From Lachnospiraceae bacterium (GTDB taxonomy: Bacteria > Bacillota > Clostridia > Lachnospirales > Lachnospiraceae), in contig JAFVAL010000009.1 of the NCBI GenBank assembly GCA_017480565.1, forward strand, positions 1 to 64,000: a DNA stretch of 64,000 nucleotides, written 5' to 3'. The notes beneath the pieces are model-generated. The model was not told where the DNA came from and searched no databases. It was given only the letters and a program-made list of their open reading frames with translations. Numbering within the stretch: position 1 is the first letter of the stretch; each line of letters begins with the position of its first letter. Shown here one piece after another: positions 48,159-57,033 of this stretch. The position numbers were made by a program, and so were the translations under genes.

Positions 48159-49484
48159 ATGGAGAAAAGACATGTGGAGTTTAGTCCACCAGATATTACA
48201 AATCTCGAAATGGAAGAAGTCGGGAAAGCACTTTCGTCCGGCTGGATTACAACTGGTCCGAGAACAAAGCTTTTGGAACGTCGATTAGAAGCATTTATTG
48301 AGACAGGTGATGTAATGATCGATTGCACAGAAGATAAAAATATCGAACGATACAGCAATCACGTTGTCTGCTTGAATTCTGCAACAGCAGCTGAGGAGTT
48401 AAACCTTCGTCTTTGGGGCATTCGCGAAGGGGACGAGGTTATAGTCCCTGCATATACTTATACTGCAAGTGCTTCAGCCGCAATTCATTGTGGGGCAAAA
48501 GTGGTTTTTGTCGATATTCAAAAAGACGGCAGTGACGATTCACATATGCCTGAAATGGATTATCAAAAAGTTGAAGATGCAATCACTGATAAAACAAAAG
48601 CCATCGTTACCGTAGATTATGGCGGTATCGTCTGTGATTATGAAAAGCTTTTTGGTATTGTAGAGAGGAAACGCAACCTTTTTCAACCCTTAAATGAATG
48701 TGAGACTCCTTTAGATGAATTATCATCCCAGATTCAGCATGCAATTGGAAGGGTCGCAGTGATAGCTGATTCTGCGCACAGTCTTGGAGCGAGTAGGATT
48801 GTGAATGGAGAGAAAAAGTACTGTGGAAAGATTGCAGATTTTACAAGCTTTAGCTTCCATGCTGTCAAGAATTTTACGACTGCTGAAGGAGGAGCTTCCA
48901 CTTGGCTTCCTATTCCAGGTGTTGCTGATACAAGGATTTACCAGACGTATCAGCTCCTCTCGCTTCATGGGCAGAGCAAGGATGCTTTGGCTAAGAGCAA
49001 AATTGGCATGTGGGAGTACGATATCATTGGACCGTGGTACAAATGTAATATGACAGATATTATGGCGGCGATTGGACTTGTCCAATTAGATCGGTATCCT
49101 TCTTTGCTAGAGAGACGCAAAGAGATTATAGAAAGATATGATTCTGTATGTGATGAGCTTAAGCTGAGACATTTAATTCATCATACATCTGTAATGGATA
49201 GCAGTAACCATCTTTATACAATTCGTATTCCGGGGATCACAGTAGAAGAACGGAATGATATGATTGAGGAAATGGCTGAAAGAGGAGTTTCAACGAATGT
49301 TCATTATAAGCCACTCCCGATGATGACTGCTTATAAAGAGATGACGAAAAACGAGAGTTATGATAATTCCTATGAGTATTATCATAATTTGATTACATTG
49401 CCATTACATACAAAGTTAACGGATGACGATGTGACGTATGTGATTCAAGTACTTAAAGAAGTAGTCAAGAAACACCTTTCATAA
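48159..49484 (+). CDS. DegT/DnrJ/EryC1 family sugar aminotransferase
   Basis: A 441-residue PLP enzyme that aminates a keto-deoxy sugar nucleotide, most likely the product of the upstream dehydratase, giving a 4-amino-deoxy sugar (PglE/PseC-like step). Visible motifs: GWITTGPRTKLLE, LNSATAAEELNLR, the ADSAHSLGA strand that binds the cofactor, and Lys237 in SFHAVKN for the Schiff base. A GGAG site 8 nt upstream supports ATG 48159. An acetyltransferase to finish a bacillosamine-type sugar is not present in the window. Confidence 0.9.
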   Translation: MEKRHVEFSPPDITNLEMEEVGKALSSGWITTGPRTKLLERRLEAFIETGDVMIDCTEDKNIERYSNHVVCLNSATAAEELNLRLWGIREGDEVIVPAYTYTASASAAIHCGAKVVFVDIQKDGSDDSHMPEMDYQKVEDAITDKTKAIVTVDYGGIVCDYEKLFGIVERKRNLFQPLNECETPLDELSSQIQHAIGRVAVIADSAHSLGASRIVNGEKKYCGKIADFTSFSFHAVKNFTTAEGGASTWLPIPGVADTRIYQTYQLLSLHGQSKDALAKSKIGMWEYDIIGPWYKCNMTDIMAAIGLVQLDRYPSLLERRKEIIERYDSVCDELKLRHLIHHTSVMDSSNHLYTIRIPGITVEERNDMIEEMAERGVSTNVHYKPLPMMTAYKEMTKNESYDNSYEYYHNLITLPLHTKLTDDDVTYVIQVLKEVVKKHLS

Positions 49485-49502
49485 TATAGGATTGTGAAAA
49501 CG

Positions 49503-50207
49503 ATGAAAAAATGGGAAGAACTTCCAGATTTTTTGCGGCTTCCTGAAGTGAGGCCGTATTATGATGCACTCATGTATAAGAGGGCAGAATTATTGATTAA
49601 ACGCCTGCTGGATGTTTTTTTAGCCAGTATCCTAATTATCATTCTTAGTATTCCAATGGTGTTGATTGCAGTACTGATCAAGATGGATTCTCCTGGACCG
49701 ATTTTCTATCGGCAAGAAAGGGTTACCACGTATGGGAAGTGTTTTCGCATTCACAAGTTTAGAACAATGGTGAATCACGCAGATCAGTTGGGAAGCACTG
49801 TAACAATTCAAAACGATGTGAGAATTACAAAGATCGGAGAAAAACTGAGAGGTCTTCGTTTGGACGAATTACCGCAATTGATTGATGTTCTCCAGGGCAA
49901 TATGTCGTTTGTAGGCACTAGGCCAGAGAGTATCAAATATGTGAAAGCATATGAGCCGGTGTATCGTGCGACGTTGTTGCTTCCAGCAGGGATTACGAGC
50001 GAAGCAAGTATCCGCTTTAAAGATGAAGCAACATTATTAGAAAATGTCGAAAATGCTGATTCTGTTTACCTTACAAAGGTACTCCCGATCAAAATGAAAT
50101 ATAACCTGGACGCTGTAAAGCATTTTAGCTTGGTACGAGACATGATTACAATGGTTAAGACCGTCTTCGCGGTGTTGGGAAAGGATTATTCTGATGGAGA
50201 GTCTTAA
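49503..50207 (+). CDS. Initiating sugar-1-phosphate transferase (polyprenyl-phosphate)
   Basis: A 234-residue WcaJ/PglC-type phosphoglycosyl transferase that loads the first sugar onto undecaprenyl phosphate at the cytoplasmic membrane. One hydrophobic helix (about residues 27-54) precedes DSPGPIFYRQERV, KFRTM and the LDELPQLIDVLQGNMSFVG signature. The monotopic catalytic core is complete. GTG 49494 is an alternative start, but the ATG at 49503 is better spaced. The stop overlaps the next gene by 14 nt. Together with the two genes upstream it fits an amino-deoxy sugar as the first residue. Confidence 0.92.
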   Translation: MKKWEELPDFLRLPEVRPYYDALMYKRAELLIKRLLDVFLASILIIILSIPMVLIAVLIKMDSPGPIFYRQERVTTYGKCFRIHKFRTMVNHADQLGSTVTIQNDVRITKIGEKLRGLRLDELPQLIDVLQGNMSFVGTRPESIKYVKAYEPVYRATLLLPAGITSEASIRFKDEATLLENVENADSVYLTKVLPIKMKYNLDAVKHFSLVRDMITMVKTVFAVLGKDYSDGES

Positions 50208-51201
50208 AGAATGCACAACTGCTGCTGTAGGCATTATAGCATATAATGAGCAGCAGTATCTACCAGCATTGCTAGATTGTATATTACGTCAGTCTTATAC
50301 GAAGGAAAAAACCGAAATTATCCTAGTTGATGGTGGTTCAAGTGATAATACAAAAAAGATTATGGAGGAGTTTCAGAAAAGGAATCTGAATATTTACCGA
50401 TCGATACAAGTGCTCGATAATCCAAAGAGGATACAGCCTGCGGGATGGAATATTGTTATCCGTCACGCGACCTCAGATATTATTATGCGTATCGATGCAC
50501 ACGCTTTGCTTCCTATTGATTTTGTGGAGAATAGCATGGCATGTATAAATAGTGGGGAATACATCTGTGGTGGACCCAGAAAGAATATTATCGATGAAGA
50601 TACTCCATTTAAAAGGATGTTGCTGGATGCAGAACTGTCTTTGTTTGGGTCTGGCTTTGCTGCTTATCGACAGGTTGCAGGACAGAAGACTTATGTGAAG
50701 TCGGTTTTTCATGGTGCCTATAGAAAAGAAGTGTTTGACAAGGTGGGTATCTTCAACGAAAACCTAATCCGTACAGAAGACAATGAAATACATTATAGAC
50801 TGAGAAAGGCTGGATACAGGATTTGTTATGAGCCTGATATTCAATCCTTTTATCAAACCAGAAATTCATTGGGTAGAATGCTGAAGCAAAAGTATCAGAA
50901 TGGCCGCTGGATCGGAAAAACAATCCATGTATGTCCGGGATGTATATCGCTATTCCATATGGCTCCATTTGCCTTCACATGTGCTTTAGCTATGTCGATT
51001 GTATTAGGAATGATGTGGAATTGGATTCCGTTTGTTGTTTTGGCAATCATGTATGGATGTTTTAATATGGTCAACGCGATCATGTGCCTTGCACATAGTA
51101 AGAATATCTGTGATGTGTTACTTCCACTGGTGTTTCTGTTCATGCACTTGGCTTATGGAGCAGGAACTGGGATTGGATTAGTTCAAGGAGTGAGGTCATG
51201 A
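50194..51201 (+). CDS. Glycosyltransferase family 2 with C-terminal membrane segments
   Basis: A 335-residue GT-A fold enzyme. The nucleotide-sugar site is seen as IAYNEQQYLP, VDGGSSDNT and the DxD-like IRIDAHA. The next motif is RTEDNEIHYRLRKAG. The C-terminal 90 residues have two or three hydrophobic helices, which place it at the membrane. It adds a sugar to the lipid-linked repeat unit. Donor and linkage cannot be read from sequence. It overlaps both neighbours. Confidence 0.88.
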   Translation: MESLKECTTAAVGIIAYNEQQYLPALLDCILRQSYTKEKTEIILVDGGSSDNTKKIMEEFQKRNLNIYRSIQVLDNPKRIQPAGWNIVIRHATSDIIMRIDAHALLPIDFVENSMACINSGEYICGGPRKNIIDEDTPFKRMLLDAELSLFGSGFAAYRQVAGQKTYVKSVFHGAYRKEVFDKVGIFNENLIRTEDNEIHYRLRKAGYRICYEPDIQSFYQTRNSLGRMLKQKYQNGRWIGKTIHVCPGCISLFHMAPFAFTCALAMSIVLGMMWNWIPFVVLAIMYGCFNMVNAIMCLAHSKNICDVLLPLVFLFMHLAYGAGTGIGLVQGVRS

Positions 51202-52163
51202 ACCAACTGGTTTCGATTATTGTTCCGGTTTATAAAACAGAACAGTATTTAAGAAGATGTGTCGAAAGCATTCAAAGGCAGACGTATGAAAGCGTTGAAA
51301 TCATTCTAGTTGATGATGGATCACCCGATACTTCAGGTGAGCTATGTGACAATCTTGCAAGGGAGGATTGCAGGATCAGGGTGATACATAAACAAAACGG
51401 CGGTCTTTCAAGTGCACGGAATGCAGGGATTGAAGTTGCAAGAGGCGAGTATATCTGTTTTGTTGATTCGGATGATTTTATTCACGAGAATTATGTATCC
51501 ACCCTTTGTAAGATAGTCACTCAATATCAAGCTGATATTGCCAAAATCGATTATATGGAGGTGTATTCCTCGGAGCAGGTTAATAAGAAAGGCAGGAATA
51601 CAATACATCTATATCAAGGCTTAGAGGTGGAACGGGCTTTTTTTGACCTTAAGGTTGATAGTGCATGTGTTTTACTGTATACACGAGAGATTATCAATGA
51701 TATTCGCTTTCCAGAGGGGAAGACTAGCGAAGACATCCCATTTAACTTTGCAGTTTTTCAACAAGCGAAGCGTTTTGTATATATGAAGAGCTATTTATAT
51801 TTCTATTATCATAATCCAGATTCAATCAGTAACGGAAGACTTGACAGAAATATGTTTAATTATCTAGACTTCAGGAGGGAGATATATCAAAGCTATCTTG
51901 AAGGCAACGATAGTTATATAAAGACAAAGGCGGAAGCGCTCTATGCTCGCGCAGCCATGGGTCTCCTTACCAGAATGGCTTTGTATGGCGTGGATGCTGA
52001 TATTAACGAAGAGGAGACAAAGAGTTCTTTAAAGAAGATTTTTATTGAACATCAAAGAGCCTTTTTTTCAGACACGGGTGTACCATTATCAAGAAAAGGA
52101 ATTGCAGTATGCACTGTGTATCTCTACTCACTCACAAAGTGCCTAAGAGGGAGGTTCAAATGA
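51198..52163 (+). CDS. Glycosyltransferase family 2 (EpsH/CpsJ type)
   Basis: A 321-residue soluble GT2 enzyme with clear motifs: VSIIVPVYKTEQYLRRC, VDDGSPDTS, QNGGLSSARNAG and VDSDDFI (the DxD metal site). The end has a helical part without transmembrane segments. It overlaps the previous gene by 4 nt and the next by 4 nt, so translation is coupled. It probably adds one residue to the repeat unit. Confidence 0.92.
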   Translation: MNQLVSIIVPVYKTEQYLRRCVESIQRQTYESVEIILVDDGSPDTSGELCDNLAREDCRIRVIHKQNGGLSSARNAGIEVARGEYICFVDSDDFIHENYVSTLCKIVTQYQADIAKIDYMEVYSSEQVNKKGRNTIHLYQGLEVERAFFDLKVDSACVLLYTREIINDIRFPEGKTSEDIPFNFAVFQQAKRFVYMKSYLYFYYHNPDSISNGRLDRNMFNYLDFRREIYQSYLEGNDSYIKTKAEALYARAAMGLLTRMALYGVDADINEEETKSSLKKIFIEHQRAFFSDTGVPLSRKGIAVCTVYLYSLTKCLRGRFK

Positions 52164-53263
52164 AAATCTTAGTAGATGGACTACCTCGAACAATGGGAGG
52201 TATTGGAACGCTGATTCTAAATATTGTTGAGTATTCAAGAAGCCTTCCCAACAACAAATATGAATTTGAATTTTTATTGAACGGGAGTTCTCAGTATATT
52301 TCCTACCTTCAAAAGAATGGGTTTCGATATTATATTGCGCCGAGAGTAAAAGAGGTTCATCATTATCGTGCCTATTTAACGGAACTATTTCGAGAACATC
52401 AATTTGATTTCTTGTGGTTTAATAATACAAGCAAAGTCAATATTATTCTGCCTATCCTTGCAAAAAGAAAAGGTGGAGCTAAGCTAATCACACATACACA
52501 TGGGGTAACTTTTGAGGAAAAAGGAATAAAGGGTATTGTTTTCCAGATTTTGAATAATCTCCACGAAAGGGAAATGATATCATTAGTTGATATACCCTTT
52601 GCGTGTTCTGAACAAGCAGCAGATGCATACTATGGGAAGGATACTAAAATCAGAAGAAAAACGATTATTATTAAGAATGGCATCGTTACCTCAAAATACC
52701 TTTTTTCTCATAAGAAAAGAGAACTGATCCGAGAGCAGGTTGGACTCGCTAAAGATGAGATAGTTTTAGGAGTTGTTGGACGATTATCGGCTGTTAAGAA
52801 CTATCCATTTGCCGTTGAGGTGTTATCACATTTGCCAAAGGACTATCGCCTACTGATTATCGGAGATGGAGAAGAGAGAGAGTCGCTTTATTCATTGATT
52901 GATGAAAAAAAACTTGCCGACCGGTGTTTCATGCTTGGCAAAAAAAGCAATGTTCCAGACTATCTGTGTGCGATGGATTGGTTTCTTATGCCTTCGTTTA
53001 ATGAGGGTATGCCTTTTTCTGTGATTGAAGCTCAAGCAAGTGGACTAAAATGTCTTCTTTCAGACACACTTTCAGAAGAAATGAAACTCACGGATCTGGT
53101 TCAATATGCTAGTATTCAGGACTCAAAAAAATGGGCGGATGTAATTTTGTCCGACGAAACTGTTCCGAATCGAGAGTACTATAGTGAAGAGATTAGATTG
53201 GCAGGATATAGTATAGAGGAAGCGTTTCTTTCTTTCGATCATGCATTACGAGCATCTATGTGA
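52160..53263 (+). CDS. Glycosyltransferase family 1/4 (GT-B fold)
   Basis: A 367-residue GT-B enzyme. It has an N-terminal Rossmann lobe with GGIGTLILN and a C-terminal lobe with VGRLSAVKNYPFAVE and the EGMPFSVIEAQASG motif of the retaining family, where Glu residues hold the sugar. The frame opens at 52109, but the ATG at 52160 has a GGGAGG site and overlaps the previous stop (ATGA). Confidence 0.9.
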   Translation: MKILVDGLPRTMGGIGTLILNIVEYSRSLPNNKYEFEFLLNGSSQYISYLQKNGFRYYIAPRVKEVHHYRAYLTELFREHQFDFLWFNNTSKVNIILPILAKRKGGAKLITHTHGVTFEEKGIKGIVFQILNNLHEREMISLVDIPFACSEQAADAYYGKDTKIRRKTIIIKNGIVTSKYLFSHKKRELIREQVGLAKDEIVLGVVGRLSAVKNYPFAVEVLSHLPKDYRLLIIGDGEERESLYSLIDEKKLADRCFMLGKKSNVPDYLCAMDWFLMPSFNEGMPFSVIEAQASGLKCLLSDTLSEEMKLTDLVQYASIQDSKKWADVILSDETVPNREYYSEEIRLAGYSIEEAFLSFDHALRASM

Positions 53264-53271
53264 GGAGCATC

Positions 53272-54735
53272 ATGAAAGCAAATATAAGAAAAGACCTGAT
53301 AACAGGTATATTATTACTCTGCGCTGTCATTACAGAAGTGTTTTTAATCATTTGGAATATTTTTGCCCTTTCCGATCAGATTAATTATGTTATGTATGTG
53401 CTCAATTATATTGTTGGAGGCTTGATCATAATCAATCTGATGATGAAAGGAATTACGGAGCATTTTCTTGCATTTGCTTTTTTTTGCACATATATGCTTT
53501 TTTTAATGGCACAGAAACCGTTCGAAAAGTATTATAATGTCTATCTAACATTTGTACGAGTTGAACTAGATACGAGGCAATACTTTTGCTTTTCATGTAT
53601 CTTGTTCTTGGGATTAAGTTTAACATATTATGCGTACTGTTTTTGGTCACAAAGAAGTCGCTGTTTACTTAAAACAGACGGGGAGCTATCATTAGAAGAT
53701 TTTCAGTACCTGAAACCGGTGTTAGGCATTCTGCTGTCGATAACTTTGCCTTGTGCAGTGTATATGCAAGGCTATATTGTGATGATTAGAGGAAGCATGG
53801 AATATACAGAAGGATATTTAATCAATGTTGATATTCCAGCACCTATTAAAGTGGGATATTACGTTTACACAACGGTCGTATTGCTATATCTTGCATTAAA
53901 ACCTAGACCCTGGCAAATGGTTACAGTTCTTTCAACATATCTGTTAATTGAAGGAGGGTTTCAACTGTTGCAGGGCAGAAGAGCACTATTTGCTTGCACA
54001 GTACTATTTGTCGCATGGTATCTGATCAAGTACTATGAGATAAATAGGATTAGCTTTAAATTTGTAATCTCACTTGGGTTCATTTTTATATTACTATTAG
54101 CATTGTTCATTCTGGTCGAACAATCTAGAGATAACGCTGAAACTCGACTATCTTTCGATATGATCCGTAGGTTTTTAATATCTACAGGAGGCTCAGATTC
54201 AGTGATAGCAAATACTATTTTCAGAAAAAATGACTTTCCAGAAAGCGGGATTACCTATTTGCTGGATCCGTTTGTAAACAATCCATTGGTAAATATTTTG
54301 CTAGGGAAGACAAGTACCGCACAAGGAATGGCATATCTTGAACAACATCATTCTTTTGCTCATTGGATTTCATACATGACAGAGTCTTCTCTATATCTTT
54401 CTGGGCATGGAATGGGATCGTCTTATCTTGCGGAGACATATCTTGCATTTGGGATACCTGGAATTGTCATCAGCTCACTTCTGCTTGGATGGGTGATTAA
54501 TGGAATAAACAGGTTGACCTTTACAGAAAACATCTATCGAAATGCATTTATCTTTTATATGGTTCGAAGGCTTTTTACCCTTCCAAGAGATGGTGCGTTT
54601 TCCTGGGTAGATGGATTATTATATATGCTTTTTAGTTTTATTTTACTATATCCGTTTTATGCGAGATTCTGCTGGCAACAAACGGAGTATCGAAGAGGAG
54701 AGAGGGAGAACAATGGGGCAAGATTCAAAGTATAA
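53272..54735 (+). CDS. Wzy-like repeat-unit polymerase
   Basis: A 487-residue membrane protein with about eleven or twelve hydrophobic segments and a large periplasmic-side loop near the middle-to-end (about residues 280-380), the usual shape of Wzy and O-antigen polymerase-type proteins. Sequence is poorly conserved, so the call relies on topology and on its place between glycosyltransferases and flippase. The TM-GAG site lies 4-5 nt before the ATG at 53272; GTG 53260 is an alternative start. It ends inside the flippase gene (23-nt overlap). Confidence 0.75.
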   Translation: MKANIRKDLITGILLLCAVITEVFLIIWNIFALSDQINYVMYVLNYIVGGLIIINLMMKGITEHFLAFAFFCTYMLFLMAQKPFEKYYNVYLTFVRVELDTRQYFCFSCILFLGLSLTYYAYCFWSQRSRCLLKTDGELSLEDFQYLKPVLGILLSITLPCAVYMQGYIVMIRGSMEYTEGYLINVDIPAPIKVGYYVYTTVVLLYLALKPRPWQMVTVLSTYLLIEGGFQLLQGRRALFACTVLFVAWYLIKYYEINRISFKFVISLGFIFILLLALFILVEQSRDNAETRLSFDMIRRFLISTGGSDSVIANTIFRKNDFPESGITYLLDPFVNNPLVNILLGKTSTAQGMAYLEQHHSFAHWISYMTESSLYLSGHGMGSSYLAETYLAFGIPGIVISSLLLGWVINGINRLTFTENIYRNAFIFYMVRRLFTLPRDGAFSWVDGLLYMLFSFILLYPFYARFCWQQTEYRRGERENNGARFKV

Positions 54736-56119
54736 AACTTTAGTTAAAGATACTCTGATTTTTGCATTAGGTAGTATTGGATCGAAAATCATTATTTTCT
54801 TTCTGGTTCCGTTCTACACAGCTTATCTTTCTCCAGCTGAATATGGAACAGCAGACCTGATTTTTACGATTTCGCAATTGGCTATCCCGTGTTTATCTCT
54901 TGTCATATTTGATGGAGTGATTCGGTACGGCTTATATAGAAAAGAGCGGCCACAAGATGTTCTGCTAGTAGGTATAGTTGTCTGGTTGACCGGTTCAATT
55001 CTTGGCGCGGTGCTAACACCGTTCTTAGCTTTTTACCGTAGTGTAGCTGAATGGAAATGGTTTGTTTTTGGCTATGTTTCTGTCAGCATATTGCTGTCGA
55101 TTGAACTTAATTATTTAAAGGCAATTAATAAAAATCTCACATATTCGCTAATTTGCATTCTACAAACTGCGTTGTTAGCGGGGTTAAACATCCTATACGT
55201 TGCTGTTTACAGAACTGGGATAAAGGGATACCTTATTGCTTATATTGGATCTACTGCTCTTGCAGCGGTTGTATCATTTCTTGTAGGAGGCTTGTATAAA
55301 GATTTAAAGAGATCTGTTTACAGCAAGCCTTTGGCGAAAGAGATGATTGCTTATTCTGCTCCTTTGGTCATTAATAATTTATCTTGGTGGGTTATTCAAT
55401 CATCGGACAAATTAATGTTAGAAGCAATGATAGGAGCTACTGCGCTGGGCATCTACACGGTGGCAGCAAGAATACCATCTTTGATCAGTGTTTTTGTGAC
55501 GATTTTTCAACAAGCATGGGGGGTTTCTTCTATAAAAGAGATGGATTCTTCTAACGATTCAAGTTTTTATTCTAATGTTTTTTCGCTGTTTTCAACGCTT
55601 ATGTTTGGAGCGTGTATCGCGATCTGTACGATTACAAGACCATTTATGAGTATCTACATTAGAAATGAGGCGTATAAAGAGGCATGGATGTATGTCCCGC
55701 TGTTACTTGTAAGTGCGGTTTTTTCCGCAATTGCAGCTTATTGCGGAAGTATTTACGGAGCACTGAAAAAATCTGTGAATAATATGCTTACGACTTTCAT
55801 TGCAGCGGTTATTAATCTTATTGTTAATTACGCTATGATTCTCCTAACCGGGATATGGGGAGCAATTATCGGCACAGTCGTTTCTTACTGTGTGCTTGCT
55901 TTTGTAAGATTGTGGGATATTCTACGTTATGTTCCCATAAAAATCAAATGGGGCAAACTAATTATTCTTTCGATGATTATCGTTTTACAAGCATTGACTG
56001 TTTCTTTATTCGACTTACAAATTGGACTTATTGTGTCCATAGTTGTAATTATTATCTTTGTGTGGACAGAATATAAAGATATCTTGACTCTAATCACTTC
56101 TTTTCTGAGAAAAAGGTGA
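54713..56119 (+). CDS. Wzx-like polysaccharide flippase
   Basis: A 468-residue member of the oligosaccharide flippase family, with about 12-14 transmembrane helices. The N-terminal family pattern (FALGSIGSKIIIFFLVPFYT, then LSPAEYGTADL) is clear. It moves lipid-linked repeat units across the membrane for the polymerase. The frame extends upstream to 54611 inside the polymerase gene, but the ATG at 54713 fits the family N-terminus. Confidence 0.9.
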   Translation: MGQDSKYKTLVKDTLIFALGSIGSKIIIFFLVPFYTAYLSPAEYGTADLIFTISQLAIPCLSLVIFDGVIRYGLYRKERPQDVLLVGIVVWLTGSILGAVLTPFLAFYRSVAEWKWFVFGYVSVSILLSIELNYLKAINKNLTYSLICILQTALLAGLNILYVAVYRTGIKGYLIAYIGSTALAAVVSFLVGGLYKDLKRSVYSKPLAKEMIAYSAPLVINNLSWWVIQSSDKLMLEAMIGATALGIYTVAARIPSLISVFVTIFQQAWGVSSIKEMDSSNDSSFYSNVFSLFSTLMFGACIAICTITRPFMSIYIRNEAYKEAWMYVPLLLVSAVFSAIAAYCGSIYGALKKSVNNMLTTFIAAVINLIVNYAMILLTGIWGAIIGTVVSYCVLAFVRLWDILRYVPIKIKWGKLIILSMIIVLQALTVSLFDLQIGLIVSIVVIIIFVWTEYKDILTLITSFLRKR

Positions 56120-56150
56120 TTATATAAAGGCGAAACGGAGTGAAACCAGT

Positions 56151-57011
56151 ATGTATGATTTAAAAGACTTACATAAGAAGGAGATAGAACTCTTGCAGGC
56201 AGTTCATGATGCTTGTGAGGCAATGAATGTCAAATATGTAATTATGCATGGGACCTTACTAGGTGCTGTGAGACATCATGGGTTTATTCCGTGGGATGAT
56301 GATATCGATATTTGCATGACTAGAGAAAATTACGATACGTTTTTAAGAGAGGGCTCTCAATATTTGCCATCAAATCTTATGATCCAGCATGTAATATTCG
56401 AAGAGAATTGTCCCAATTATTATGCAAAAGTAAGAGATGTCAATACTACTTTTTTACATAAGGAGCATATTAATCTAGATATCAATCAAGGGATCTTTAT
56501 TGATGTTTTTCCAATTGATAAGATTAAGAATGGCAAAATTAGGATTGCTACAGAGTTTTATAAGAGAAAATGGTTTGATCTTATCGTAAACTGTTATAAT
56601 CCTGATTATGTGGCGTCGATACAAAGAACGAGAAGTAAGTTAATTGGGGAAGTATTACATTGGTTTATTCGTAAGAGTGTTTTTCGAATTCGTGACTGGA
56701 GAAAATATATTTTAAAGGAAGATGCTCGTAGAAGATTTTTACATAAGATAGGAGATGATTGTACTTTCATTTCCATTTATCGAAATGTTACAGATAAGTT
56801 TAGTCTGTTTGAGAAAAGAAGAGAATATGATTTTGATGGGTCTGTTTTTTATGGTCCAGAAGACTATGATACTATACTGGAAGAACTGTATGGAGATTAT
56901 ATGAGAATACCACCAAAAGATAAACAGATAACACATGATCCATTATTTGTAGATCTAGATCGAGGTTATTCGAAGGAAGAATTAGCTATCATATTAAATA
57001 ATATTCCTTGA
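56151..57011 (+). CDS. LicD-family phosphotransferase
   Basis: A 286-residue LicD/fukutin-like enzyme that transfers phosphocholine (or a related phospho-alcohol) from a CDP donor to a sugar. The signature is present: HGTLLGAVRHHGFIPWDDDI, with DDDID for metal binding, then the FIDVFPID stretch. It opens the decoration half of the operon, with nucleotidyltransferases and a choline-kinase-like domain in the following genes. Confidence 0.92.
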   Translation: MYDLKDLHKKEIELLQAVHDACEAMNVKYVIMHGTLLGAVRHHGFIPWDDDIDICMTRENYDTFLREGSQYLPSNLMIQHVIFEENCPNYYAKVRDVNTTFLHKEHINLDINQGIFIDVFPIDKIKNGKIRIATEFYKRKWFDLIVNCYNPDYVASIQRTRSKLIGEVLHWFIRKSVFRIRDWRKYILKEDARRRFLHKIGDDCTFISIYRNVTDKFSLFEKRREYDFDGSVFYGPEDYDTILEELYGDYMRIPPKDKQITHDPLFVDLDRGYSKEELAIILNNIP

Positions 57012-57033
57012 GGTAGAAAGCAGGAGGGACGAA